From the NCBI GenBank assembly GCA_003163855.1, contig PLRJ01000039.1, positions 306 to 50,042 on the forward strand: a stretch of 49,737 nt of DNA. Reading direction: 5' to 3'. Below the pieces are notes generated by a model. That model was not told the DNA's origin, made no database searches, and saw nothing but the letters and a program-made list of their open reading frames with translations. Source of the stretch: Bryobacterales bacterium (GTDB taxonomy: Bacteria > Acidobacteriota > Terriglobia > Bryobacterales > Bryobacteraceae). Made by a program: the position numbers and the translations under genes. Below are positions 35,380-45,536 of this stretch, in pieces. Each line of letters begins with the position of its first letter. Position 1 is the stretch's first letter.

Positions 35380-37902
35380 CTATTCGTAACGAAGAGCAAT
35401 GGCCGGATCGATACGCGAAGCGCGCCAGGCTGGCAGCATTCCGGCAAGCATGGCAATCAAAGCTAGCAACCCTATGGCCGTAACCAGGACAAGCGGGTCG
35501 GTAGAATTGACGCCAAACAGCCGATTCTGAACCAGTTTGGTGATGAAGTAGGCCGCAACCAAGCCGCTGGAGAGCCCTATAATTACCATCGCCACGGTTT
35601 CTTTTGCGATCATGCCCACCACATCGGCGGCTTCCGCTCCAATAGCCATACGGATGCCTATCTCATTGGTGCGCTGCGAAACGCCGTAGGCAAGAATGCC
35701 GTAAATACCGATAGCAGCCAGGCACAAAGCCAGCGCGCCGAAGAAGGCAACCAGCTTAGCGATCAAGCGTTCTTGACCCACTTGCCGTTCCAGTGAACTC
35801 GACAGCGGCCCAATCTCGGGCTTCAAGTTCAAGTCCACGCTTTGCACCGCTTGCCTTAACGCGCTGTTAACCGCGCCACTCGATAGGGTGCTGCGCACTT
35901 CGTAATTCACCGACGGAGAAACTTCACCTTCGATAATGCCCTGTTGCACGGCTAAGAAAAAGCGCGGTGGAATTTCCCGCTTCAGGCTATGGTCACGCGA
36001 GTTCCTGGCTACTCCTATAATCTCAAACACGAACCTCTTATCACCATACTCATCGGTGATGTGCTTGCCCAGTGGATTACGACCTTCGAAGAATTTCTTC
36101 GCGAAAGCCTCGTTAATAACGCACACCATTGGTGTGCCCATCATGTCGCGTTCGTTTATCTCACGTCCCAACAGCAGTGGAATACCAATGGAAGAGAAGT
36201 AACCCGGACCAACCTGGTCGAAACGGGAGTCCTTGTCGTCTTTGGCCTTGGGTGTATAACCTTCAACGCTGATGTCGTCGTTGGATTCACTGCCGCTGAA
36301 CAGACCGTTTCCCGAATAGGTGGCGGCTTGAACACCGGGCAGCGAGCGGATCTTTTCGAGCACTCGCTGATAGATTACCGGTCGTTCCGCATTCTTATAG
36401 CCGGCTTGCGCAACATCAAGTTCCATCATAGTTATGTGCTCCGATTTATATCCGAGATTTACGCTGCGAAGATTCATCAGCGTGCGCAGGAATAAACCCG
36501 CGCAAATGAGCAGAATCAGTGAAAGAGCGATCTGGGCGGCTACAAAAGCGCGACCGATGATCATGCGCGACTGCGATGCCGTCATCCCACGCGCACCTTC
36601 CCGCAACGAGCCTACAAGCTCAACCCGAGCTGCGCGTAAGGCAGGGGTGAGACTGCAAACGATGGTGGTAACGATAGCGACCGAAGCGGTAAACAACAGT
36701 ACGCGCCAGTCGAGACTCGAGTCCAGATTGATCGCTCGGTCGCCCGTTGCGGCCATTCGCAGAAACACAGGGGCGGCCGCTTGCGCCAGCAGAATGCCGA
36801 CCGCAGCGCCAATGAAGGAAAGCAGCAGCCCTTCGGTAAACAACTGCCGCACAACCCGACTTTTGTTTGCACCCAGCGTCAAGCGGACCGTTACTTCGCG
36901 CTGCCTTGCGTTAGCGCGCGCCATCAGCAGGTTCGAGAGGTTGGCGCAGCAGATCAACAGGGTGGCCGCCACAGCAGCAAAAATAACCAGCATGGAGTGG
37001 GCGAAGTCTTCGCGCAAATCGGAAGCGCCGTTTGGCGCCGGCCGCAAGCGCAGCCACTGTTGCATAAACTTCTTCCTGGTTTCCGGCGACAACGACTGGT
37101 AACTCTCCGCCAACGACCTCTTAAAAATCGCGCTCGCCTGCGTCTGCGCCATCGTCATATTGGCTCCGGGAGCAAGCCTCCCGAAGACGTGGATCCACTG
37201 GACTTTCACCGTCGGATCAGCCAAGTCATGAAGAAAATCGCGGCCCGGATATGCCTGCATTTGCATGCTTATTGGGAGCCAGAAATCCGGATTTTCACCC
37301 ACCGTTTCGCCATAGAAGTCGCGCGGAGTTACGCCGATGATGGTGAAGGCAGTCTTCTGGAGATAGAAGGTTTTGCCGATCGCGGATGGGTCGCGCCCAA
37401 AGCGCCGCGTCCAGAACTGATCGCTGATAACTGCGACGGGAGCGCCACCAATTTGAGTGTCTGTGCTCTGATCAAAAAAGTCGCCTGCTTGCGGCTTCAG
37501 GCGCAGCAGATTGAAAAATCCGCCGGACACTAGTTTGCCGTGCGTTTCTTCTTCCGCATTCTGAATGCGGATACGGAACTTGGGCAGGGCCGTTTGCACC
37601 GCGAACAATCCTTCCATGGATGTCATCCCGGCCTTCAACTGCAGGAACTCAGGGTAAGTGAGCATGTTGCGTTCGCCGTCGGAAGAGCCGCTGGAAACCC
37701 CATGAGCGGACGGATCGTTGAATAGCACCAGCAACTGCGGATCACTCACGGGCAGCGCCTTGTAAACCGCGCTGTACAGCAAGCTGAATAAGGCTGTGTT
37801 CGCGCCTATTCCCAGCGCCAGCGAGAGTACGGCCACAATCAGAAAGCCAGGCGTCCGAATTAGGTTGCGCCAACCAAAGTGAAGATCTTGCAGAAAGGAC
37901 AT
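35380..37902 (-). CDS. ADOP-type FtsX/MacB permease (intact)
   Basis: 840 aa from ATG 37902 (a GTG at 37932 would add ten residues; neither has a strong Shine-Dalgarno). The N-terminal helix LIVAVLSLALGIGANTALFS (about 20-40), the first MacB_PCD periplasmic domain, an FtsX membrane block (about 290-440, including LLICCANLSNLLMARANARQ), a single helix near 470, a second periplasmic domain, and the C-terminal FtsX block (SQRTNEIGIRMAIGAEAADV to the end) give the eight-helix duplicated layout of acidobacterial orphan permeases. No ATP-binding partner gene is present in the window, as is usual for this family. Likely an inner-membrane mechanotransmission or export component. Confidence 0.9.
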   Translation of the reverse strand: MSFLQDLHFGWRNLIRTPGFLIVAVLSLALGIGANTALFSLLYSAVYKALPVSDPQLLVLFNDPSAHGVSSGSSDGERNMLTYPEFLQLKAGMTSMEGLFAVQTALPKFRIRIQNAEEETHGKLVSGGFFNLLRLKPQAGDFFDQSTDTQIGGAPVAVISDQFWTRRFGRDPSAIGKTFYLQKTAFTIIGVTPRDFYGETVGENPDFWLPISMQMQAYPGRDFLHDLADPTVKVQWIHVFGRLAPGANMTMAQTQASAIFKRSLAESYQSLSPETRKKFMQQWLRLRPAPNGASDLREDFAHSMLVIFAAVAATLLICCANLSNLLMARANARQREVTVRLTLGANKSRVVRQLFTEGLLLSFIGAAVGILLAQAAAPVFLRMAATGDRAINLDSSLDWRVLLFTASVAIVTTIVCSLTPALRAARVELVGSLREGARGMTASQSRMIIGRAFVAAQIALSLILLICAGLFLRTLMNLRSVNLGYKSEHITMMELDVAQAGYKNAERPVIYQRVLEKIRSLPGVQAATYSGNGLFSGSESNDDISVEGYTPKAKDDKDSRFDQVGPGYFSSIGIPLLLGREINERDMMGTPMVCVINEAFAKKFFEGRNPLGKHITDEYGDKRFVFEIIGVARNSRDHSLKREIPPRFFLAVQQGIIEGEVSPSVNYEVRSTLSSGAVNSALRQAVQSVDLNLKPEIGPLSSSLERQVGQERLIAKLVAFFGALALCLAAIGIYGILAYGVSQRTNEIGIRMAIGAEAADVVGMIAKETVAMVIIGLSSGLVAAYFITKLVQNRLFGVNSTDPLVLVTAIGLLALIAMLAGMLPAWRASRIDPAIALRYE

Positions 37903-38021
37903 CGCCGGGTGGATGTGCAAGTCAGTGGCCACGGCGCAATGGCTTTTCCGCCGTTTCGTAGCGTGGAACTGTCCGAAAATGGGAAATCCCTGTGCGAAAA
38001 AAAGGGAGTAAGCTTATAGCG

Positions 38022-39152
38022 ATGTTTAGAATAGCTTCTCTTTTACTGTTAGCCACGGCGCTATTCGCCGACGAACCTCACGCCACATTACCGATTGGCT
38101 CGACAGCTCCCAATTTTGCGCTGCCCGGCATCGATGGCAAGACGCACAAGCTGAGCGAATACGCCTCTAGTAAGGTTTTGGTCATTGTCTTCACGTGCAA
38201 TCACTGTCCTACGGCTCAGTTGTATGAGCCTCGGGTGGAGAAGCTAGCGGACGACTACCGCAGCAAAGGCGTTGCCCTGGTAGCGATTGAACCCAACAAT
38301 GCCAATGCGATTCGGCTAGACGAATTGGGTTACACCGATGTCAGCGACAGCCTTGAAGACATGAAGGTCCGGGCGGCTTATCGTCATTTCAGCTACCCGT
38401 ACCTGTACGACGGCGAGACGCAATCGGTATCGCTCGCCTACGGCCCGAAAGCCACACCGCATATCTTTATCTTCGATAAAGAACGAAAGCTTCGCTATGA
38501 GGGGCATATAGACAACAACCAGCGTGTGACGCTGGCGACGTCTTTCGATGCGCGTAATGCTATCGACGCCTTGCTGGAAGGTAAGCCGGTTCCGGTTGAG
38601 CATACGCGCGTCTTCGGCTGTTCCACCAAGTGGATGTCGAAAGAGAGTGGCCGCGTGGAAGAGACCAAACGCATTGACGCTGAGCCGGTGAAGCTGGAGA
38701 TGGCTTCCGAAGACGATTTGAAGAAGCTGCGCGTGAATCAGAGCGGGAAAGTTTTGCTGATTAATTTCTGGGCCACATGGTGCGGGCCGTGCGTGCATGA
38801 ACTGCCCGACCTGGAGACGACATATCGCATGTACCGCCAGCGCGATTTCGATTTCGTCACAGTTTCGGCGAATATGCCGGATGAAAAAGTCGCCGTCATG
38901 AAAAAGCTGAACGAATTGCACGCCAGCAACCGTAATCTGCTGTTTGGATCAACCGATACCGACGCGATGCAGAACGCGTTCGATCCCAAGTGGCAGTCAG
39001 GCGTCCCCTACACTGTAGTTCTTGGTGCCGATGGAAAATTGTTGTATCAGGAACAGGGCGAACTGAACATTCTGAAGCTGCGCCGCACTATTTTGGCAAA
39101 TCTGCCGGATCAGAATTATGTAGGCCACCGCGAGTATTGGGCGACCAATTAG
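38022..39152 (+). CDS. Exported protein with two tandem thioredoxin-fold domains
   Basis: 376 aa from ATG 38022; a GTG at 37992 would add ten residues but ATG 38022 begins the signal peptide (FRIASLLLLATALFADE). Domain 1 (about 22-180) is an AhpC/redoxin-like fold with FTCNHCPTAQ, Cys59-x-x-Cys62. Domain 2 (about 215-370) is TlpA/ResA-like with NFWATWCGPC, Cys254-x-x-Cys257, and a cis-Pro segment GVPYTVV. Both redox pairs are intact. The first domain resembles the stand-alone thioredoxin-family proteins with a CNHCP motif. Probably a periplasmic disulfide reductase relay. The stop codon lies in the loop of a long hairpin. Confidence 0.88.
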   Translation: MFRIASLLLLATALFADEPHATLPIGSTAPNFALPGIDGKTHKLSEYASSKVLVIVFTCNHCPTAQLYEPRVEKLADDYRSKGVALVAIEPNNANAIRLDELGYTDVSDSLEDMKVRAAYRHFSYPYLYDGETQSVSLAYGPKATPHIFIFDKERKLRYEGHIDNNQRVTLATSFDARNAIDALLEGKPVPVEHTRVFGCSTKWMSKESGRVEETKRIDAEPVKLEMASEDDLKKLRVNQSGKVLLINFWATWCGPCVHELPDLETTYRMYRQRDFDFVTVSANMPDEKVAVMKKLNELHASNRNLLFGSTDTDAMQNAFDPKWQSGVPYTVVLGADGKLLYQEQGELNILKLRRTILANLPDQNYVGHREYWATN

Positions 39153-39165
39153 ATCGCGGTGGCCT
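39122..39165. terminator. Bidirectional hairpin overlapping a stop codon
   Basis: AGGCCACCGCGA (39122-39133) pairs perfectly over 12 bp with TCGCGGTGGCCT (39154-39165). The 20-base loop itself contains ATTGG/CCAAT (39136-39140 with 39145-39149), so the structure stacks two stems. It covers the TAG of the tandem-thioredoxin gene and lies 17 bp from the stop of the convergent receptor gene. It is likely a terminator for both, though without a clear T tract. Confidence 0.65.
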
Positions 39166-39181
39166 GAACGTTTAACCGTTG

Positions 39182-42100
39182 TTAGAAGTACAGCTTCATA
39201 GCCAATTGCAACTGCCTGGGTGAATTAAGCAGATCTGCGCTGCTGGTAAGGCGCCCGAAATTAGCATCCTGCAAATTGAGATCCCCCGGGCCGAATCTAA
39301 CGCGATTAAACACGTTGAACGCCTCGGCGCGAAACTCGAGCCGCACGGCCTCTTTAATGGGAAAAGTCCGAGCTAGCGATAAGTTCTCGTTCAAGTTTGG
39401 AAATTGCCGAAGCTTGGGGTTAAAGCGCGTCGCATTGCCGAAGCCGTTATCAGCCGTATTCGCGCCTTGCAGTGGAAACGGCCCCGTGCAAGACGCCGAG
39501 GTGCAATAAGGCACAAGGAACGAGTCCACAGAGGGATCGAACTTCCCGGTCCAGGTTGGCTGCCAACCTGTGTAGGAGTTGATGTAAGGAATGCTCCTGC
39601 CGTTAGTCGCCCCATAGATCGGCAACACATAGGAGGATGTAATGGCGATAGGTAAACCGCTGGCGTAAGTCAAAACGCCATTAACTCCCCAGTTGCCCAG
39701 AACCCATGCCGCTGGACCATGAGTTAGGTATTTCCGGCCCTTGCCAAATGGCAAGTCGTAGACGAATCCCGCTTTAAAGTCGTGAGTGACATCGAATTCT
39801 CCAATAGATTTCTCGAGGCCCCGGTTATATTGATCGGCCGCCAAGCAGCATCCGCCGCCGCCGCCGGAGTTGTTCAAGTTACCTCCGATGGCGTTGCCCC
39901 AATAGCTATCCGCATTCGTTAGCAGCTTGGAAAATACATAGGAGCTTTGGACGGTGATGCCCGACCCATAACGTTTCTCAAAGCGCACCATGGCCGAATG
40001 ATAGGTAGAGTGACCGCTGTGGTCGCCCTGACCACCGTATGTGTCAATCAGCGTGTATTGGGGATAAGGCCTTAGCGCCTGCTTCACTGTGCCCTTAAAG
40101 CCGGGATAAGGAGCGACAATCCCATAAGAATTGGCCAGGGCCGATCCCACCTGGCTGTTTAAGACCGCGGTGCTCTGTGCAATGCTCCCGAATTCTGTAA
40201 GCACGGACGGGTTGTCCTGGTTATAGTCGAGCAACTGTGCTTGTAAGTGACTGCCTATAACTCCGTTGTAGCCAACTTCAAACAGCATGGTTGAGCTGAG
40301 CTGACGCTGAATAGTGAAGTTAAAGTTATCTGTCGTGGGCGGATGAGTAGTCTCTTGACCCTGCCACCAGGTAACAGTAGTGCCGTTTGAAACTGAGGGA
40401 TTAATGAAGGGAGGCACTGTATAAGCTGGGAATCCTGAACTTAGAACGAACAGCGGATTAATGCCATTGTTCGGATTCGACAGGCTGTCAGTCAGCGTAA
40501 AGCCCATGTTGTGTGCCGATCCGCTAACCGCCATCAACGGCGCATAGGAACGGGCATACGAACCGCGAATCACTGTTTTCTGATCCCACGAATAAGCAAA
40601 CCCGATGTGCGGCCCAAAAGCCTTGTAGTACCCATCCGCAAGCGTCCGAGAACCTTGCCGGCCTGGACCGGAGCCGGCAAAGATCACAGCGCCAAGAATT
40701 CCACCAGCACCGGGATTTGGCGTTGTGGGCGAGAAATCACTCCATCGGTTATCTAATCCGGTGGGAGGCAAATTCGTTTCCCAACGCAAACCCAAATTTA
40801 ACACCAGCTTGTTGTTCACATGCCAGTCGTCCTGAACAAACCCTGCAAAATAAGGAAACTGCTGGCCGATGAAGCGTGGCGTGTCAATCTGGCCGGAATC
40901 GGCATACCCTAACAGGAACGATGCAAATGCATTGCCCCCCTGCGTCGGATCAGTTACGCCAGGGACACCGGTCTCGGTATAACTAAAGCCCGCACACCCG
41001 GCCTCGCATTGCCGTCCAAAGCCGTTGTAATGATTGATCTGCCATTGGCCTCCGAACTTAATCGTGTGCGCGCCTTTTATCCAGGTCAGATCGTCGTTGT
41101 ATGAATAAACTGTGTTTTCGGACCCGTTGTCAGCCTGACCGCCCCAGGTTGTGTAGGTGTCGCCGTTGCCTCCCGAGAACAAATTCACCAGGTTTTCATT
41201 GCAGTTGGGAACATTACCCAGACAGAACTTGTTTTGCCAGTTGCCTTCGTATTCTTGCAACGATTTATGATCCTGCCGCCAGTTATTTCCCCCTGCATAG
41301 AAGTGATTAAACTTTGTCGGACTAATGGTCCAATCCCAACTGAAGCGCAGAACATCGGAGCTTTGATGCACATCGTTGTAGTTCGAGTAATTGCCCGGAA
41401 GTGTGGCCGGCCCATCCGGACCGGCGGTAGTGGCTTCGCGGTCGTAACCGTAGTAGCCCGAAATACGATGTTTCTCGTTGAAGAGATGATCGCCTTTAAT
41501 GCTCCACTTATTCACTGGCTGCACATTGGTGCCGTTGCTGATGATGTAGTTGTTGTTTACATAAGCCAGCGTCCCCGGCGCCGCGCCGTTATTCGGTACT
41601 AGCGTGCCGCCATTGCTCTGGAATACGTTGAGAGCCTGAACGGAAGTCGCATTGAACATCGATACCGGAATCTGATTACCCGCAAACACCGCGCGTGTGT
41701 AGGTGCCATTGGCATTTTGAACCTGGGTGAGCGGATTGTAAATGGGAATTACCGCGCCGCTGGCATTCACCCATTTGCTGAAATCGCCCTTGTACATTTC
41801 AGGCGTCGGCACGGTGGCGGTGGCGTTGGTGGCGCCGTTCCGATTGCGGAATCCCTCATAGGAAAAGAAAAAGAACGTTTTGTTCTTGCCGTTGTAGACT
41901 TTGGGGATCCAAACCGGACCGCCAACCGTTGCGCCGAAATCGTTCTGCTTATAAATCTGGCGTCCTTTACCCGCACGGTTACTAAACCAGTCGTTGGCAT
42001 CAAAGTCGGTGTTGCGGATAAACTCATAGGCCGACCCATGCAGCGCATTCGTGCCTGACTTGGCCACAAACATCATCACACCGCCTCCGGCGTGCCCGTA

Positions 42101-42796
42101 CTCCGCCTTGAATCCATTTGTATCCACGACAAACTGAGTGATGGCTTCTACCGAAGGCGAGTTGGAGGTTACCCAATTTTTCTGCAGCGCGCGAGAAGTA
42201 TCAATCGATACCCCATCCAGAGTGGCCTGGTAACTGTCGGCCTGGCCTCCACCCAGCGCGAATCCCTCAGCGCTCCCGGTGTTCTTAGCTTCTGGAGTTA
42301 GCGCCGCCAGATCAAAGGGACTGCGTACTGTTCCACCAACCACCAGGGGAAGACTATTGACAAGTGTCTGATTTACTGTCACTGAAGTTTGAGAATCCTC
42401 CGAATCCAACTGCAACGCGGCGGCTTGCACCTCAACCGTCTGTCTTGACTGGCCAATCTGCATTGTAAAATCGGCCCGGACCGAGGCTGCGGCATTGACG
42501 TTCAAGCCGGTTATTTCGGATGGGACGAAACCCTGCTTTTGTACGCGGACGCGATAAGTGCCTACTGGAACTTCGGCTGCCGTATAGCTGCCCGTGTCAT
42601 TTGTACTTAGATCATAGGTCTCATTGGTGCCGGTGTTGACCACGGTAACCTTGGCGCCTGGAATCACTGCGCCAGTGGTATCGCGGACGGTGCCGGACAC
42701 ATTGCCTTGGCCCGATTGAGCCCACATTGAAGTGCTGATCGCCAAAAACATAAGACCAGCCGTTGCTCTCCTTAGAGCAATTCCACACGGAATCAT
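39182..42796 (-). CDS. TonB-dependent receptor, Oar-like, with N-terminal carboxypeptidase-regulatory-like domain
   Basis: 1204 aa. A signal peptide ending near MWAQ (residue 26) is followed by a CarboxypepD_reg-like domain (GTVRDTTGAVIPGAKVTV, about 33-110), a plug (residues about 130-250 with a Gly-rich GGGQADSYQATLDGV) and a beta-barrel ending in aromatic KLYF. It is homologous in layout to the receptor at 1891 but not close in sequence. It lies 47 bp downstream of the ManD-like gene on the same strand, so it is probably the last gene of the enolase-superfamily operon and would supply its substrate from outside. A G-rich GGGGGCAGAGG precedes the ATG. Confidence 0.9.
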   Translation of the reverse strand: MIPCGIALRRATAGLMFLAISTSMWAQSGQGNVSGTVRDTTGAVIPGAKVTVVNTGTNETYDLSTNDTGSYTAAEVPVGTYRVRVQKQGFVPSEITGLNVNAAASVRADFTMQIGQSRQTVEVQAAALQLDSEDSQTSVTVNQTLVNSLPLVVGGTVRSPFDLAALTPEAKNTGSAEGFALGGGQADSYQATLDGVSIDTSRALQKNWVTSNSPSVEAITQFVVDTNGFKAEYGHAGGGVMMFVAKSGTNALHGSAYEFIRNTDFDANDWFSNRAGKGRQIYKQNDFGATVGGPVWIPKVYNGKNKTFFFFSYEGFRNRNGATNATATVPTPEMYKGDFSKWVNASGAVIPIYNPLTQVQNANGTYTRAVFAGNQIPVSMFNATSVQALNVFQSNGGTLVPNNGAAPGTLAYVNNNYIISNGTNVQPVNKWSIKGDHLFNEKHRISGYYGYDREATTAGPDGPATLPGNYSNYNDVHQSSDVLRFSWDWTISPTKFNHFYAGGNNWRQDHKSLQEYEGNWQNKFCLGNVPNCNENLVNLFSGGNGDTYTTWGGQADNGSENTVYSYNDDLTWIKGAHTIKFGGQWQINHYNGFGRQCEAGCAGFSYTETGVPGVTDPTQGGNAFASFLLGYADSGQIDTPRFIGQQFPYFAGFVQDDWHVNNKLVLNLGLRWETNLPPTGLDNRWSDFSPTTPNPGAGGILGAVIFAGSGPGRQGSRTLADGYYKAFGPHIGFAYSWDQKTVIRGSYARSYAPLMAVSGSAHNMGFTLTDSLSNPNNGINPLFVLSSGFPAYTVPPFINPSVSNGTTVTWWQGQETTHPPTTDNFNFTIQRQLSSTMLFEVGYNGVIGSHLQAQLLDYNQDNPSVLTEFGSIAQSTAVLNSQVGSALANSYGIVAPYPGFKGTVKQALRPYPQYTLIDTYGGQGDHSGHSTYHSAMVRFEKRYGSGITVQSSYVFSKLLTNADSYWGNAIGGNLNNSGGGGGCCLAADQYNRGLEKSIGEFDVTHDFKAGFVYDLPFGKGRKYLTHGPAAWVLGNWGVNGVLTYASGLPIAITSSYVLPIYGATNGRSIPYINSYTGWQPTWTGKFDPSVDSFLVPYCTSASCTGPFPLQGANTADNGFGNATRFNPKLRQFPNLNENLSLARTFPIKEAVRLEFRAEAFNVFNRVRFGPGDLNLQDANFGRLTSSADLLNSPRQLQLAMKLYF

Positions 42797-42843
42797 AACC
42801 TCTGCCCCCTTCTGTCTGTTTTAGCCAGTTTTACTAGCGATTT

Positions 42844-44187
42844 TTATTGATTGATTACACTGCCGTCTGCCCGACGGACCACACCCCAGCCGCCATTAAG
42901 CGATTTTCTAGCGCCAGTTTCGCTGCCAAACGGATATTTGGCAGCGGCCTTTTCGTTGACTTCTACACCCCAGCCCGGTTTGTCGTTTGGATAGACATAA
43001 CCGTCCTTAACAATGGGATACCCCTCGAACACTTCCTGCACACGATCGTTGGCGAAAGTCCATTCCTGCACACCGAAGTTCGAGCATACGACGTCGAGTG
43101 TCACATTGGCACAATGTCCCACGGGAGATACGTCGCCCGGGCCATGCCAAGCGGTCCGCACCTGAAATGCTTCCGCCAGCGAGGCGACCTTGCGGGCAGG
43201 AGTTAAACCTCCGGCCTGGGAGACATGCACTCGGATGAAATCGATGAGTCCATCTCGGATCAGCATGTTCCACTCATGCGGGTTATTGAACAACTCGCCC
43301 ATGGCGATAGGCGTGGTGCAGTTGGCGCGGATCTGCTTGAAGTAGTCGATGTTCTCCGGCGATAGTGCATCCTCCAGATAGAACAGGCGGAATTGCTCCA
43401 TATCCTTGGCAAACTGTACAGCCAGGCGCGGTGGAACACGTTCATGCACGTCGTGCAGTAACTCAATCTCCGAACCTAGTTCCTTGCGGCCCGCTTCAAA
43501 CAATTGCAGCGTGCGTCTAACGTAGGGAAGCGGTTCAAACACTTCGTCATGCGGTTCGGAGGTGGGAACGGGTGCTTTACCTGCCTGCGCAGCGCCGTAA
43601 GAAGCCATGCCTGGGACACCCACCTGAAGGCGCACCACTTTGATTCCCTGAGCTATAATTTTCTGCGCCTGATCAATGGTCTCGGAAATTTCACGCCCGG
43701 CCGCATGCGAGTAGATCATTGCGCCGCGCCGGCACTTCCCTCCCAGCAACTCATACACAGGCATGCCAGCCTGCCGCCCCTTGATATCCCATAGTGCCTG
43801 ATCGACGCCACTGATGGCGTTGTTCAGAACTGGACCATTACGCCAATACGAAGAGTTATACATGGCCTGCCACAGGTCTTCAATCGCGTCAGCCGGCCTG
43901 CCCACTAAAAACGGCTTTAGGTAGAGGTTTACCGCGTCTACGACGAGGTCGGCCCGCTGCGTGAAAGTCGCGCATCCATAACCGTAAAGGCCGTCCTGGT
44001 CAGTCAGAATCTTTACCACCACGAGACGAACGCCCGCCGGCTCCGTGGAGATCACCTGCACGTCTCTGATTTTCGGAATCGACATCCCGCGCAGTTTGCT
44101 GGTCAGCAACGGAGACACAGCCAGGGGCGCGCCTATAGAACCAATAAACCGCCGTCGGCTGAACGAGTCTGCGTTGAATCGTTTCAT
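42844..44187 (-). CDS. Enolase-superfamily sugar-acid dehydratase (ManD/RspA-like), Tat-exported
   Basis: 447 aa. The Tat signal SRRRFIGSIGAPLA lies at about residues 9-22. The core matches the ManD (D-mannonate dehydratase) subgroup of the enolase superfamily: YSHAAGRE, LLHDVHERVPP with Asp and His, YLEDALSPEN, MGELFNNPHEW, HVSQAGGLTP and the loop TAWHGPGDVSPVGH. These are the metal ligands and catalytic residues known for ManD. Substrate (mannonate, gluconate or other) cannot be fixed from sequence, as this subgroup is mixed. The start ATG 44187 has AGGGAG about 8 nt upstream, and the gene follows the previous one by 57 bp. An exported member is unusual. Confidence 0.88.
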   Translation of the reverse strand: MKRFNADSFSRRRFIGSIGAPLAVSPLLTSKLRGMSIPKIRDVQVISTEPAGVRLVVVKILTDQDGLYGYGCATFTQRADLVVDAVNLYLKPFLVGRPADAIEDLWQAMYNSSYWRNGPVLNNAISGVDQALWDIKGRQAGMPVYELLGGKCRRGAMIYSHAAGREISETIDQAQKIIAQGIKVVRLQVGVPGMASYGAAQAGKAPVPTSEPHDEVFEPLPYVRRTLQLFEAGRKELGSEIELLHDVHERVPPRLAVQFAKDMEQFRLFYLEDALSPENIDYFKQIRANCTTPIAMGELFNNPHEWNMLIRDGLIDFIRVHVSQAGGLTPARKVASLAEAFQVRTAWHGPGDVSPVGHCANVTLDVVCSNFGVQEWTFANDRVQEVFEGYPIVKDGYVYPNDKPGWGVEVNEKAAAKYPFGSETGARKSLNGGWGVVRRADGSVINQ

Positions 44188-44244
44188 TACAACTCCCTGG
44201 GCACGGAGAATATCACAACTCGATTCGGGTGTCGATAGCGAATG

Positions 44245-45531
44245 TTACGCCCACCAACTTTCGCCGGGAGCAAGATGTGCCTTGGCGATGTCGGGATTGA
44301 TCTCCACTCCGTACCCAGGCTTGTCCTGGATCGTCAAATAGCCGTTCTCCCAGATGGGTCCTTCGTGAATCACCAATTCGGGCCACCACTCAATCCAATT
44401 CGCCAGCTCGTGTATTCTGAAGTTCCGCATCGCTGACGCGGCATGCGCCGAAGCGATGGTACCCAACGGACTCGCAGGATTGTGAGCCGCCGTCCAGATT
44501 CCGTAACTAGATGCGAAATCGGAGATGCGTTTCGACTCCAACAACCCACCTGATTTCGGAATATCGATATGAACTCCATCGCATCCCTGTAATTCGATCA
44601 GTTTCTGAAAGCCCGCAAATCCATAGAGGTTTTCGCCTGTACACACAGGTACGGGGGACCGCTGGCGTACCGAAGCCATCAACTCCGGATTCTCCGGGGG
44701 AACCGGATCTTCAATCCACATGGGCCTCACGCCCCTCAGTGCGTTGGCCAAGTCTATGGCATCGCGAACGTCGTAATGCCAGTGCAAGTCGATGGCGAAA
44801 TCTCCATCCGGCCCGAGTTCCTCACGAATTGTTTCCATTACCTTGACGATCTGTGCAATATCGCCATGTTTTAAATTGCGCAGATATCGGTCGTGTCCCG
44901 GTTGCTGGTATTGAGGATCAAGCGACCGGGGAATGCCATCGCCCTGAAATTTAAAGGCGGTCCAACCCCAGCGTTCGGCCTTGGTGCGGCGGACCAGATC
45001 ACGCCAGGAAGCCATGTCTTCCGGATGCTCCTTCGGTACTTGCGTCGTGCGGTAGAAACGCACTTTATCGCGAAAGCGTCCACCCAGCAGGTTGCAGGCA
45101 GGCGTTTGAAGAATTCGACCCGCCAAGTCCCACAGGGCGATCTCGATGCCGCTCGCCGCGCTCACGGTGGCGCCTCCGATAGCGCCCGCACCCGCGCTCT
45201 CCATTAGCATTTTGGTGTAAAGCTTGTCTACATTCAAAGGATCCTCGCCCAGAAGAATCCCTTTCATTTTGTTGACAACCAAATCCTTCACGCCCCAGCC
45301 CCAATACGCCTCTCCGATTCCGTACAAACCGGCATCGGTCTCGATGCGTATCAGGTTCCAGTCCCATGTGCCGCGCACAATCATGCATTTCACATCGGTG
45401 ATCTTCACTTTCTTGCGAAGGTTAGAAGCTTGCCTGGCGTAAGCCGCAGGAAACACCGAATCCGCCGTTAACAGGTTGGCGGCGGCAACTCCAGCCGCTT
45501 GCAGGAAGCGTCTGCGTGGCTGAGTACTCAT
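44245..45531 (-). CDS. Enolase-superfamily sugar-acid dehydratase homologue, Tat-exported
   Basis: 428 aa. Tat signal: PRRRFLQAAGVAAANLL (residues about 5-21). The capping domain starts at KITDVKCMIVRG, and the barrel has TAFKFQGDG (KxQ), AIDLHWHYD (metal Asp), WIEDPVPPEN and CTGENLYG (metal Glu residues) and AHNPASPLGTIAS (catalytic His). This arrangement is closest to the mandelate racemase/galactonate dehydratase group; the exact substrate is unknown. It lies 5 bp after the RraA-like gene and 57 bp before the ManD-like gene, within one operon. The Shine-Dalgarno is weak, so translation may be coupled to the upstream gene. Confidence 0.88.
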   Translation of the reverse strand: MSTQPRRRFLQAAGVAAANLLTADSVFPAAYARQASNLRKKVKITDVKCMIVRGTWDWNLIRIETDAGLYGIGEAYWGWGVKDLVVNKMKGILLGEDPLNVDKLYTKMLMESAGAGAIGGATVSAASGIEIALWDLAGRILQTPACNLLGGRFRDKVRFYRTTQVPKEHPEDMASWRDLVRRTKAERWGWTAFKFQGDGIPRSLDPQYQQPGHDRYLRNLKHGDIAQIVKVMETIREELGPDGDFAIDLHWHYDVRDAIDLANALRGVRPMWIEDPVPPENPELMASVRQRSPVPVCTGENLYGFAGFQKLIELQGCDGVHIDIPKSGGLLESKRISDFASSYGIWTAAHNPASPLGTIASAHAASAMRNFRIHELANWIEWWPELVIHEGPIWENGYLTIQDKPGYGVEINPDIAKAHLAPGESWWA

Positions 45532-45536
45532 GCTGG

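Noticed and set aside
36434-37533. Long antisense open frames (222 and 250 codons) opposite the ADOP permease
   Set aside because: They mirror a well-supported gene, have no family signature or signal, and show biased composition expected of shadow frames.
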